From: Bidens hawaiensis
Lineage: Eukaryota > Streptophyta > Magnoliopsida > Asterales > Asteraceae
Assembly (NCBI GenBank): GCA_021521415.1
Contig: JAIQDT010001116.1
Location: 1-64,000 of the forward strand
Length of the DNA: 64,000 nt
Reading direction: 5' to 3'
The notes below the pieces were generated by a model. The model was not told the DNA's origin. It searched no databases and saw only the letters and a list, made by a program, of their open reading frames with translations. Shown piece after piece: positions 47,848-58,606 of the stretch. Position 1 is the first letter of the stretch. Every line of letters starts with the position of its first letter. Made by a program: the position numbers and the translations under genes.

Positions 47848-49264
47848 ATGGCTTCCGTTGTTCTTCCTCCTCCTCAGGTAAACCAAATCCTCTTGAATAT
47901 CATAACATACCGACCGTCTAAAACTGAAATTATTCGCAGGCAGTGTATACGACGACACCTAAAACTACTTTCCAATCCAGGAGACTTACGTTTCTTCCCC
48001 CATTCACCTCGGTTTCAACACGATGCCGTTTAGGCTGTGGTACTCGTAGTCGGGATTCGTTTGTGGTTAGAGCTGCGGCTGATGTTGTGGATGAAACTAC
48101 TAACGAAGAAGAAGAAGAAGAGAAGGAGGCTGTTGAAGAGAGAGCGCCTAAGAAACCCATTGTCAAGCTTGGTGATATCATGGGGGTAATTTCGTCAATT
48201 ATTTTAAATCTAGGGTTTTTAATTTCACTTTCTGTTAGGGGTGTACTCGTTTCAGCTAATGGCAATAACCAAAACCATAACCTAAAAATCAGTTATTCGA
48301 AAAATAAAAAATTTAAACGTCGGTTCGGTTAAATCGGTTTATGCTCACCCCTATTATCTGTTGTGAAAACTGATAATAACTTGTTCATATGGGTCATCTT
48401 TTAGCTTATTTTTATTTGATATATTGTTGAAGCATGATCATTTTTTTTACCTTGTTTAGGGTTATTCATCGGATTATTTGGATTTAGCTTTTCAAATTTG
48501 AAAGTTTTTTAATTGAATTCGAATTCGGAACTGAAATTGATGCAAAATATCCATTTTTGCTTTGTAATTAGATTCTTAACAAGCAAGCGATTGAAGCTTC
48601 GGATAGTTCAAGGCCAGTGCCCGACCTAAGAACTGGAGACATTGTTGAAATCAAATTGGTAAGTTTGATGTTGAATGTAATTTGGATTTATATGATATAA
48701 AAAGAGTGTGAATTTGTGACACCGGAATTTAATTTAATTTAATTTTGTAGGAAGTGCCCGAGAACAGGCGTCGGTTATCCATTTACAAGGGTATTATAAT
48801 CTCGAAGCAGAATGCGGGTATTCACACCACAATTCGTATACGAAGGATCATTGCGGGAGTTGGAGTTGAAATTGTGTTCCCTATGTAAGTTTCATTCATT
48901 TACTGATATTATTGAGACACTTGATTAATATATTGTCACAAAAAGAAATAGGAAAACAAATTGATGTTAATGACAATATGCAATTTCATAATGTGTGTAT
49001 GTCATCATCATCATCGTACTCAGTATATCCCACCAATAGCAAAAGCTATGGTAGGGTCTGAGGAGGGTAAGATGTAGACAGCCTTACCTCTACTCCATTG
49101 GGATAGAGAGGCTGCTTCCGGTGAGATCCCCATAATGTGTGTATGTCTTGTACAGATATTCTCCAAACATCAAGGAAATAAAGGTGGTTAAGCACAGGAA
49201 AGTCCGAAGAGCCCGGCTGTATTACTTGCGTGACAAGCTTCCCAGGCTGTCAACATTCAAATGA
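47848..49264 (+). CDS. RPL19: Plastid 50S ribosomal protein bL19c, nuclear gene, five exons
   Basis: Exons at 47848-47877, 47940-48185, 48572-48658, 48751-48884 and 49156-49264 join in frame at GT/AG borders to give about 201 residues. The first 60-70 residues are Ser/Thr/Arg-rich without acids, as in a chloroplast transit peptide. An acidic stretch ([13 protein letters not shown]) follows, then the bL19 core: [56 protein letters not shown] and the end [19 protein letters not shown]. bL19 sits at the interface of the ribosomal subunits in plastids. The start is the only Met before the transit peptide, in the context ACCATGG. No lesion was seen. Intron 2 holds a small MITE and intron 4 a SINE. 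RGF copy A lies upstream in divergent orientation and PI4K-gamma lies downstream. Confidence 0.96.
48237..48351. mobile_element. Small hAT-type MITE in RPL19 intron 2
   Basis: The ends TAGGGGTGTACTCG and GCTCACCCCTA are inverted. The flanks CTTTCTGT and TTATCTGT look like an 8-bp target duplication with two changes. Confidence 0.6.
49004..49130 (-). mobile_element. SINE in RPL19 intron 4 with 17-bp target duplication
   Basis: Flanked by the perfect direct repeat CATAATGTGTGTATGTC (48987-49003 and 49131-49147). On the minus strand it contains GCAGCCTCTCTATCC, GGCTGTCTACATCTTACCCT and GGGATATACTGAGTA, then a (GAT)n tail. These phrases belong to a widespread plant SINE 3' region. At 127 bp with no clear A/B boxes it is probably 5'-truncated. 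It lies 25 bp before exon 5. Confidence 0.85.
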
Positions 49265-49694
49265 AAACCGAGTTAGTTGGAGGAAAATGTGTTGGATTTT
49301 ATTTTGAATAGTAGTATAATTGAAGCTTCTGAACCATTCAGTCATTGAAGTATCATTGTTGTATGTGTTGACTTGTGACTTGTGACTTGTGACTCTTATT
49401 TGGTCAAAATGTTGAATTCTTGTTGCACTTGATTCTGAATCTGAAATATTTCAATAATAATCTTGTTAAAGTTTCATTGAAATAGTCATACAGTTGAAGA
49501 TTCTGAACCTTTTTTAATCAACTATTTATGATTTGAATGTGTTGTTTGACTATTGTTTGGTCAATATGACTCAGAAAGCTTATCTGATGTAGCCAAAACT
49601 GCTGCAACTCAAATTGGGCTGATTGTTACCCAATGTGATCACAGTGGTTAACAAGCAGAATCTTGTTTTCCTTCGGTCTTTTTAACGCTTCAAA
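49265..49694. other. RPL19 3' flank and PI4K-gamma upstream region
   Basis: Only about 430 bp separate the two genes. 49289-49465 is the segment also found at 45593-45770. Within it tgacttg is repeated in tandem (49367-49391). Confidence 0.6.
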
Positions 49695-51293
49695 ATGGAA
49701 AGCCCGATATCAAACAAGATGTCGGTGTCACTTCTCAATAGCCCATGCCATTCTGATTATGAATCAAAACTTCCCAACAAACGGCGCGTGTTTGTCCAAA
49801 CCGAAAACGGTTGTGTTTTAGGTATGGAACTCGAGAGAAAATACGACGCACACACGGTCAAAAAACGAATGCAGCTAACGTTAAACGTTCCAACCGGCGA
49901 AAGTTCACTGACTTTTGGCGATACGGTCTTGACCAATGATCTTAGTTCCATTCGAGCTGATTCTGCACTTCTGTTAACCAGGAACTCGATGCACCAAAGC
50001 TCATCGACCCCTTGTTTGTCACCAACCGCAAACACTTTTGATCAAAAGGATCAAACTCAAAGTAATATTGTGGAGATCATAGGGCATTCTGGTCGTTTCA
50101 CCAAAACAAAAGAGCTCGTGGACGAGATTAGTAACGCGTTGAAAACCAATATAGAACCAACTCCTGTGAATGGCGGTTTAGGTGGTGCTTATTATTTTAG
50201 AAACATTAAAGGTGAATTTGCAGCCATTGTTAAGCCTACAGATGAGGAACCGTTTGCACCGAATAACCCAAAAGGGTTCATTGGAAAGGTTCTCGGTCAA
50301 CCGGGCCTTAAACAATCTGTTAGAGTAGCCGAAACCGGTTTTAGAGAAGTTGCAGCCTACCTTCTAGACCATGACCATTTTGCTCGTGTGCCATTAACTT
50401 CATTAGTCAAGATCACTCACTCGATCTTTAATCCAAACGATCATGTAATCGAGAACACGGTTCAAACTGAAAAGGGGGTTAGCAAGATAGCATCATTACA
50501 ACAATTCATCGTACACGATTTTGATGCGAGTGATCACGGAAGCTCAAGATTCTCTGTTGCTGATGTGCACAGAATCGGGATATTAGATGTGAGAGTCTTT
50601 AACACGGACCGGCATGCTGGAAACATACTGGTAAAGGTTTGTGGTGGTCAATTTGGTCAAGTTAAACTTATTCTTATCGATCATGGTCTTTGTTTGCCAG
50701 AATGTTTGGAAGATCCTTACTTTGAGTGGATGCATTGGCCTCAAGCATCGATCCCGTTTTCTGAAACCGAGCTTGAATACATCAAATCACTAGACGCGAA
50801 ACTTGATGCTAAAATGCTGAGAAGAGAGTTACCCATGATACGTGAAGCGTGTATACGTGTGTTAACACTCTGTACCAGTTTTTTGAAAAAAGCTGCGTGT
50901 TTTGGGCTGTGTTTAGCTGAAATTGGTGGGATGATGAGTAGACAATTCAGATTCACTGATCAAGAACCAAGTGAGCTTGAAGTAATATGTTTAGAAGCTA
51001 TGAAACAAGTAATGGGTCCTGACCAGGCGGTCCAGACCTGGGCTTTGACTTGTAACAAAGTGGTTTTGGGCCAGAAAGGGCGTGTGAAGGCGAGTGGGGT
51101 CCGGTCAAGTGCGAAAGAGTCAGTTGGTGGACCGACTAGTTTTGTGAAGACGACAGATATGAACGAGGACGAATGGTGGTTGTTTTTGGAGAAGTTTGAG
51201 GATCTTGTGGGACCCGCAATGGCGGCAAGGAAGATCTCGAGCAGTGTAAGCATGAGAAACAATCCTAGGATCGGGAGTTCTTGCCAGTTTTGA
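49695..51293 (+). CDS. Type-gamma phosphatidylinositol 4-kinase (PI4K-gamma), single ubiquitin-like domain, intronless
   Basis: A 532-residue frame. Residues about 31-96 form one ubiquitin-like domain (RRVFVQTENG...LTFGDTVL). The PI3/4-kinase-like catalytic domain runs from about 155 to 440, with a glycine-rich loop in GGLGGAYYF (160-168), Lys in AAIVKPTDEEP (about 180), the catalytic-loop motif NTDRHAGN (about 305) and a DFG-equivalent IDHG (about 329). The C-terminus is Ser-rich. Plant type II/gamma PI4Ks differ in having one or two ubiquitin-like domains. This one matches the single-domain, intronless group near Arabidopsis PI4Kgamma1. Some members phosphorylate proteins and bind UFD1/RPN10, so lipid-kinase activity is inferred only. 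The ATG sits in the context AAAATGG. No lesion. Confidence 0.95.
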   Translation: MESPISNKMSVSLLNSPCHSDYESKLPNKRRVFVQTENGCVLGMELERKYDAHTVKKRMQLTLNVPTGESSLTFGDTVLTNDLSSIRADSALLLTRNSMHQSSSTPCLSPTANTFDQKDQTQSNIVEIIGHSGRFTKTKELVDEISNALKTNIEPTPVNGGLGGAYYFRNIKGEFAAIVKPTDEEPFAPNNPKGFIGKVLGQPGLKQSVRVAETGFREVAAYLLDHDHFARVPLTSLVKITHSIFNPNDHVIENTVQTEKGVSKIASLQQFIVHDFDASDHGSSRFSVADVHRIGILDVRVFNTDRHAGNILVKVCGGQFGQVKLILIDHGLCLPECLEDPYFEWMHWPQASIPFSETELEYIKSLDAKLDAKMLRRELPMIREACIRVLTLCTSFLKKAACFGLCLAEIGGMMSRQFRFTDQEPSELEVICLEAMKQVMGPDQAVQTWALTCNKVVLGQKGRVKASGVRSSAKESVGGPTSFVKTTDMNEDEWWLFLEKFEDLVGPAMAARKISSSVSMRNNPRIGSSCQF

Positions 51294-51966
51294 CAAGCCT
51301 AAAAAGGTTGTAAGTAGCTTTAAGGAACATAGTATTAGTTCATAGTATTATTTTTTGATTTTTTTTTCTGCTCGTTTAAGACGAATATAAGCAAGTAGTT
51401 CATATAATAAGATGCTAAAAACATGATTTTTCATGAATTGGAAAGAGTTTGGTTTTGTATATTTTTGCATAAAGTGCAATATATATAGCGGATTTAACAT
51501 GAAGTACCCTGTGAGTGTTTATTATCTGATGTTTGTGGATTTAAGTTTTTAGTTTCTTTGATCAAACTGCATGTGTTACTATGCATATGTAATACATTCT
51601 GACTTATCGTAGTAAAGCCGTGCATCAAAATGCATTACAATTATGCATCAAAATTGTAAAGTTTTAATGCACTGTTGTAGTATTATGACGTATCGTATAT
51701 CAAAATCCAGCAAAACATCCGAATGCAAAATTTTTCATGCCCCGCTGTAGTGTATTTTAACGCATATTGTAAACATATATCAAAACTCAGTAAATTCCGG
51801 AAATATAACTGTAATTGTAACGCACAAGTAGTCTATATCGACGCATCTTTAGACCACTGCATCAAATTTCATTATGTTTTGAGGTTGCAAGAGGAAGTGA
51901 CTAAAATAAAGGGTCAATTCCCTCACTATGAAAGTAACCAATCTGTGTTCTTTTTGTCATTGTGTG
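51294..51966. other. PI4K-gamma 3' flank
   Basis: AT-rich 3' region. 51560-51870 has loose repeats of GCATCAAAATGCATTAC and TATGTAATAC, similar in style to the motif in the 5.7-kb TIR element. No gene. Confidence 0.45.
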
Positions 51967-52313
51967 TAGAGGTGTGCAAAATCGGGTATTTTTAAAACCC
52001 GGAACCTGTTTGGAACCGGAACCGGGTATGGTCAACAAAAGTCAAAACCGGGTCCGGGTATACTCGGGTATTTGACCAGGTTTTGACCGGTTCCATCGGG
52101 TTTTTTTGGGTTTCGGGTAGGGTAGGGTCGGGTTTTGACCTGGTATTGGTGGAACCGGTTCCACCGGGTCCGGGTCGGTTCCGGTTCGGGTGCAGTTCTC
52201 GGGGGAAACCAAAACCTGGTCCGTACCCGCGGGCTGCGGGTAGGGTAGGGTTGGGTCCGGTTCCGGGTCGGTCCACCGGTTCGGGTCTAGAACCGGTTTT
52301 TTGTGCACGTCTA
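51967..52313. mobile_element. hAT-type MITE rich in GGGTCGGGT, 347 bp
   Basis: The ends TAGAGGTGTGCAAAATCGGG and (reverse complement) TAGACGTGCACAAAAAACCG are inverted. The flanks ATTGTGTG (51959-51966) and ATTCTGTG (52314-52321) are a target duplication with one mismatch. The body is GGGT/ACCC-rich, which creates spurious open frames on both strands. Confidence 0.82.
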
Positions 52314-52321
52314 ATTCTGTG

Positions 52322-52813
52322 TATTACTTTCAAAAAGGATTTCACTATACTATACAAGTATACATCATTGATTCATTTCAACTATCATTTTAAAACCGAG
52401 CTCTATTTGCCCACGTATAGTTAGAACCCGTCCTCTTTCGACCATATTTATCTGGAAATGAACTCTTAACATCCAAATATAGAATGACAATCAACTAAAA
52501 CAAAACATGAACAACATCCCAAAATTTCAATATTACATTGATTAAACAAGTAATAGATAGATACATAAACAAAAATATTCTCTTAATCTCTTTAATCCTA
52601 GTTGTATATATGTATGGTAACATATAGTTATATTAGATTCTACATATTTTACCTATGTAGTTGTCAGCAAGATCAAATGAAAGGGAGGGCTAGTGCTACA
52701 AAATTGCTTCCCTTATAATAACAGTTAATCCTATGTATGTGAACTCACACTACTACACAAATAGATATTTACAACCAGAGTTTCGGTCGCAAATATCCAG
52801 TTTTCTAGTAGTG
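52322..52813. other. Intergenic DNA downstream of RGF copy B
   Basis: AT-rich, with no gene or clear repeat. 52740-52812 includes ACTACTACACAAATAGATAT and TTTCTAGTAGTGTCA, which may be CACTA-like terminus remnants. Confidence 0.4.
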
Positions 52814-53810
52814 TCAGTTATTTTTGGGTGGGTGAGATCTTGGGACATGGTAATCAGCATTCATAACCATGAATGTTGAACTCATTTTGCCTTTAACTTG
52901 ATGATTATCATGATACATCTTCTTGCTTCGCTTGTGCGGTTTGTGGTCTAGGGTTTTCACTTGAAGACGGAACACTCGCAGTTTCTTCATCTTTCATGTT
53001 CATACGTTCTTCTTCGTTCACCATTCTAGCCATCTTTCTCCACCAACCAGTCCACCCTTTACCGCCACTTTAGAACCGACAGGAACTACATTCGGAGTTT
53101 CCTAAACAAATTTGTTAATGTTAGTTTGTTATAGAATGAATATTTAATATACTTCATAGTGAAATAAGCTAAGTTTTGAAAAAATGTATTAAGATTATTC
53201 CATATATGAAATAAAATACTTGTTTTTGATCGTCAAAGCGGCGAATAAAACTTTTTGATGGGTATCACAAGGTCTCTTCTCTACCGACTATGACTAAAGG
53301 TCAAATTCATTTTCTTTTTTGAAAACCTTGCATTTTAAATGACAAAAATCTAGAAAGTCTTAGATTATATGACAAAAATGCAGAAAAACCATAGATTTTA
53401 TGACAAAAATTATTTTAAAAAGGAAAACAAAAAAAACCCCTTAGATTTAATGACAAAAATCTAGAAAAAAAACTTACAATATGAAAGAAAATGCTCTTTC
53501 GTGACTTCAAAACGTCAACACTAATCGCAAGATTCACCTTTTCTAGTTGAGATAACATGACCCGTTCCTCTTCAATCTTGTTTCTAGGCATCACTGTCAT
53601 CTCTATATCTATAGACATGTATAAGCAACAAATATATTTAAATTTCACAATCACATTATTTATGTAAAAATATGTAAAGACTAGTTGATAAGTAGTAGTA
53701 GGAATAAAAAAAAAGATTGTTTTGAGAATACCTTGAAGAGAATAAGCCACAAAGTGAAGTGACATGAAGATGATTGCATAGCCAAAGATATTATACCTTG
53801 TGGAGACCAT
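52814..53810 (-). pseudogene. RGF/GOLVEN/CLEL peptide precursor, copy B, frameshifted
   Basis: Exons at 53810-53732 (signal peptide), 53608-53538 and 53101-52814 have GT/AG borders and matching phases. Exon 3 ends with ADYHVPRSHPPKNN and a stop at 52814-52816. The Asp-Tyr start (a tyrosine-sulfation site) and the PPKNN end match the root meristem growth factor / GOLVEN / CLE-like family, whose 13-residue secreted peptides act through RGI/RGFR receptor kinases. Relative to copy A, exon 3 lacks one base near 53040 and eight bases near 52949. The sum is nine, so the peptide is back in phase with the exon start, but the shifted stretch contains a TGA at 53020-53018. Unless splicing avoids it, the peptide is not made. 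Confidence 0.8.
52817..52855 (-). other. Mature RGF/GOLVEN peptide motif
   Basis: It encodes DYHVPRSHPPKNN directly before a stop codon. The spacing DY-x6-PP-x-NN is that of family members ending in PPKNN. Confidence 0.85.
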
Positions 53811-53892
53811 TTTGTTCTTTGTGCTTTTCTTTGCATGTATGCCTTTTAACAGAATGGGACTGTGAAAATGGAATTGGAGGGAGAATATCAAT

Positions 53893-53900
53893 CATTTATA
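53893..53900 (-). promoter_or_regulatory. TATA box of RGF copy B
   Basis: The minus strand reads CTATAAATG about 85 bp before the start codon. It is conserved in copy A at 47218-47211. Confidence 0.55.
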
Positions 53901-54163
53901 GACCCAAGATTAGTCAGAGTCAAAGTCAAAGACATAATTTTTCAGTTTACATCCAATTAAAATATATGAAAGTGGGAACATGAAGCACTTTTTGGAGACT
54001 AAGATTTACTTCTTTAAATTCAAATTAATGTTTTGGAAAAACAAAAGAATAAAAAAAGTGTTTTTCACGTGATCATGTTGAAACAATTAAGACAAGCACA
54101 TAAAATATTTTGATATTTAATAATTACGCAATTAGTTGACCCCCGGAATTATTATATCATGTT

Positions 54164-54468
54164 ATACAAATACCATGAGTAGTTATAAAGTCTCACCCCA
54201 AGGCATTATGCGTCATGTGACGCATAGTCATAGTTATAGTTTTTACAAAAAAACAAATGTAGTCATAAACTCATAAAACCTCCATAACTTGGTTTATTTG
54301 TTTTTTTTAATTCTCATGCCTATTACCAGCGTTATCTACAAAACGCCACCCAAAAATAAATAACCAAAACACCTCCATAAAGCCTGGCTGGGGGGGGGGG
54401 GGGGTGGGGGGTGTTCCCAGGCTTTATGACCCCATAAAGCCTCTATAAAGCCCCACTAAGGATGGTTT
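54164..54468. mobile_element. About 300-bp insertion upstream of RGF copy B, probably a MITE
   Basis: The flanks on both sides match the upstream region of copy A without this block. It contains GCGTCATGTGACGC, a G run at 54391-54414, and CATAAAGCCTCTATAAAGCC near its right end. Weak inverted ends with TATAAAG phrases suggest a Tourist-like MITE. The termini are not certain. Confidence 0.5.
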
Positions 54469-57400
54469 AATTAAGAGAGGAAAAAAAGATAAATGAAATA
54501 CACCCGTAGATTTATTTATTTTTATTACAGTCATTTGGATCACTGACAGATCAATTACCCACTCGATTATCTTCATTTCACTTTAAGAAGGAAACCCCAC
54601 CATATGTGTGAAAATCCTCCGAACCCCATATATATTTATTTATTTTTAATCACGGGTAAGACTTGAACATAATATTCCTTTCTTTTAAATTAAAGTCTTT
54701 GAGCATCTTATCCGTAAAAGAACCTACATTTTGACAGTGTTATAGACAATGTATGCTTAATAAATAGATAAAAAAACAAACTTTTTCTTATTAAATTAAA
54801 TTTTAAATACAAGAACACATCCCCGATTATTGGGTGATTTGTACGAAATAATAATATTTTGCCTCTACAAATTAATAACTTTAACAAGGAGTGCATAAAA
54901 ATAGTAGAAACAAAACAGTTACTTGCCATTCAAAGTGAGAACAAATAGAAGAAAATAGTCGTTGTAACGTGGACTTGAAGGTACGGATGTCTACCGTCAT
55001 ACATGCTACGAGGCACCAAACTTTACACATCCACCCATGCATCCCAATTAACTCTCTAATATTCAATAAAAGCTGCCATGTTTTATTAATTTTACACCCA
55101 CATATACGTGTGAAGATGTTAATTAACTCTACCCTTGTCTCCCTATACCTTTTTATAATAACTAATTAACTTGCAACTTTGACTACCATAAAATACTCAA
55201 TATTCTCGTATGAACTATCCTTTTGTTCCTTTTGTTTTTGGTTGATATTTACCATTCAAATAAATAATAATATTATAGGATTAATTTGTATTAATTAACT
55301 GTCTATCACCCTAGATATGAATATTATGATTTTATGTTATCCCATGTAACATATGGCCATTCGTACCTAGTACTGCTTTCATATGAGCATGTTTAACTGT
55401 GGAGCTCTTCACTCGTTCACTAGCAGTCTAGCATGCATTAAGCGCAAACACATTGGTGATTTAAGAGACAATGTATGTACTTATGAATCAAGAATCTGCA
55501 GTCTAGCATGCATTAAGCCCAAACACATTGGTGATTTAAGAGACAATGTATTTACTTATGAACCAAGAATCTCTCATGTTCTCGGCCTATGGGGGATTCG
55601 CTTGGAATGTTACATCCCGTTTGGTTTATTTGACGTCTTCACTCTTCACATCATTTTATGGATTAGCATGCATGTCGTATATTCATGATCAATATGTTAT
55701 TGTATTCATCAAAGATGATTGTCTATCCTAAAAATCGGGAAAGAGCATGCTTTGCATTTGCAGAATGTGTTGGATAAGTTGAGAAAGAGAAGCTTTGTGC
55801 TAAGGTTTTTAAATGCTAAGTATATAATATACATAGATTACAAAAGACCAAGGTGTTTATAGGATTATAAATATCTAAATATAAGACATAGACAATTGTT
55901 AAATTTATTAAAGATTATAACTTTAATATGTTTGTCAATGATGATTAAGATTTAACTTTAATATCTAACTTATTCTATTTTATCTCTAAATTTATTTATT
56001 TGTATTTCATTATTAATTTGGAATCAAATAACAAAATGTAATTGTTCTCGTAAAATACGAAGGTGTGATGGCCAACTTTTTTTAATTCTAATTGGGTCAA
56101 CCATTCAACGCCACACATGTGACTCATCAAAACGAGGTACACCCAACTTCTATTTCTACAACCTCGTTTAACAATATTTTGTTTTTGGTTTTTGAAATTT
56201 TTATTTCAGATTTTCTTTTATAAATAAGAAATATGATATTGAAATAAAGTTTTATATTATATAAACTGTTTAATATTCTTTTTGATACATTGTTAGCTCA
56301 CATTGATGAATATAGGCTTGAACTGAGCCAAGCATAAACGAGCTTGATCCCAAGCTCGAGCTTATTTCAGAGCTCGTTGAACAAATACGTATGATCTCAA
56401 GCTTTGCATACCGAGCTAAATGCTCAAGACTCATGAGCTTAACCTAGGAATTAATGACTACTTACGAGTCAGCTGAGCCAGCCTCAACTTGGGGTTGGAC
56501 TCGAAACTAAACAAGCCAGCTTGAGCCACGGCTGACAAGGTCTAGTGGTTCAAATCTGAAATGCTAGTGTGGTGATAAGAAGAACAACGCCGAGAATGAA
56601 TAGAACAAGCAGTTTGCAATTATATATAAAACTACAGTTTAGAACTATGAGAACCGCATAATACACATGTACTTTGGGTTTTCATATGACACAAGATGAT
56701 TACTAATTGGCAATCGCCACACTTATCGCTCACCCATTGATGTTATCATCTCCGATTCACTATGTCCATTATGCAATTCTCGCAGTTCTCAACTATGATT
56801 TTATTCGATAAGGTCCTCAATCTTATATCTTATCTGATTAGGTTCGGTTAGGTCCAAACCTCGGTGTTAAATATTTCAAAAACTAAAGATAAATGTAACT
56901 AGTCAAAATGATACATCACATAGCGTATAGCATGTATAACACCTCTAATTACATACAATAAACTAACAACAATTGTCACATCTTTTCATTTGCAATTGTC
57001 ACCATGAACCATTAATTAAAAAGATAAAAGCAAGTTTACATTGAGAACCGTTCGAGCTTGGCTTGTTTAACTTATTAGAGCTCAAGCTCGGCTCGTTTTG
57101 AGCTCTATTTCTAAAGCTCGCTCTTGGTTCGTGAGTAGTTTTTTAAACTCAGGTTCGGCTCGTTTATTATTTATTAATTTATTTATATAAATTTATGATT
57201 ATTATTTTTATATATTTTAGTTGTGATATAACATGATGGATATCATTTGGTTATTTCTATCATAATTTTATATTATACATAATAATAAGTATTATATGAA
57301 TATAAATTTATACATTATATAAAAACTATATAAGTAATAAGCTCCTTTAGGCTTGCGAACCCAACTCGAGCTTCATAAGTAGGCATATTAATAAACCAAA

Positions 57401-57682
57401 TGAACACGAATGGAGCATGTCCGTGTTCGTTCGTTGAGAAAATGAGCACGTTCGTGTTCGTTAACATAATAAACAAATGGTCCACGAACGAACATAACTG
57501 AGCTATAACCAATTAGAAGTAAATGCGAGCAACATGGTGTTGGGCCTAAAAAGATACTAAACTAGTTTAAATACTAATGGGATTAATATTTTAATGAAAT
57601 ATTAACAAACGAACTTGAACAAACATAAACTGAAGAAATGAATGAATATCAATGAACGGGCATAAACGAACTTGAACAAACG
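54469..57682. other. Intergenic DNA with repeat fragments
   Basis: Up to about 54690 it still matches the upstream region of RGF copy A. 55424-55573 is a 75-bp direct duplication. 56318-56545 and 57040-57375 carry GAGCTCG-type repeats. 57380-57680 is a disrupted AACGAACA-family MITE. No complete gene is visible. Confidence 0.5.
55424..55573 (+). repeat. 75-bp tandem duplication within a short open frame
   Basis: CAGTCTAGCATGCATTAAGC starts the two units at 55424 and 55499, which differ at a few bases. An open frame (55383-55688) reads through both, giving the repeated phrase KHIGDLRDNV.TYE. I do not recognise the product. Confidence 0.7.
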
Positions 57683-57820
57683 GGCGTTTCCAAAATCCAT
57701 TAATATGGCCAATGGAGGTTGGCCTTCACGACGTGTTAGAAGGACGTTTCCAGGTTTTACATCGTTATGTGCATATGACGTTTCAAGATTATGCATATGC
57801 TTAAGTCCTGCACAAAGCTG
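57683..57820 (-). pseudogene. Orphan exon of an STK16-like protein kinase
   Basis: The minus strand has a splice-acceptor-like CCCAATAG, then an open exon with HMHNLETSYAHNDVKPGNVL and ILMDFGNA. These are the catalytic loop (HND in place of HRD, with KPGN) and the DFG motif of a Ser/Thr kinase. The wording is closest to plant homologues of STK16/MPSK1. On the 3' side the exon runs straight into AACGAACA-family MITE sequence after DFGNA. On the 5' side the intron is cut by a copia LTR at 57866. The rest of the kinase is not in the window. Confidence 0.72.
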
Positions 57821-57865
57821 CTATTGGGAAAAGCGACCACCTAGTCACGAACGGTAAACTAAAAT

Positions 57866-58606
57866 TGCGGAATTAAACTTCGTTTGGCTAAACTTTTTCC
57901 CGACCCGAATGAACCAATGAGGATGCAAACAAAATAGGGTATACTAAAAGTAAATAGGACACAAAAATTTTAGCGTGAAAAACTTCCCAAGGCGAGAGTA
58001 AAAACCACGGGACTACTAGAGCCGCTTCAAATTCACTATCACCAATAATGAGCAATACAAAAGTTCTTCTCTAGATAAAACTAGAGGCATACACAATCAT
58101 CATATACTTGGTACAAACTAACATCAAGTATATGGAACCAAACTACAAAAGAGTAACGAGTAAGAGGTATCACCAACAAGAAAATGAATCAATCTTTGGC
58201 ACGTCTCTTATCTTCACGAAACACCAAAATCTTGGAGCACAAAGAAACTTCTCTTCGTAAAATCTTGATACGGCAGAGGCAGAAGAGGAACACTCCAAAT
58301 AGGTTTTAATATATATTCGTATGTGTATCTTTTCGGCGGAATACATCACAAAAGAAAGTAAAACCAAACATATATAATTATGTAAACATATATAATTATG
58401 TTTCTTGTGGTCCACACCAGGCCCATGGCGGCCCAAAGACCAAAACCAAACTCACCAAATTGATTTTGGTGTGTATCGTACAATAACGAAAAAAAATATA
58501 TTATGACTCTTTTTTTTTCCTTTAATACTATATAATAATAATAGTAATAAATCCCATGTAATATATAATATTTGTCGGGTTTTCTCATGAGCAAAAATAC
58601 CCAACA
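57866..58606 (-). repeat. 3' LTR of a minus-strand copia element
   Basis: In element orientation it starts TGTTGGGTATTTTTGC after the purine tract AAAAAGGGGGAGA and ends near AATTCCGCA at 57866. The start is well supported. The end is inferred from the typical CA and needs the partner LTR. Confidence 0.6.

Noticed and set aside
51992..52424. Pro/Gly-rich proteins on both strands
   Set aside because: These are translations of the GGGTCGGGT-rich hAT MITE at 51967-52313.
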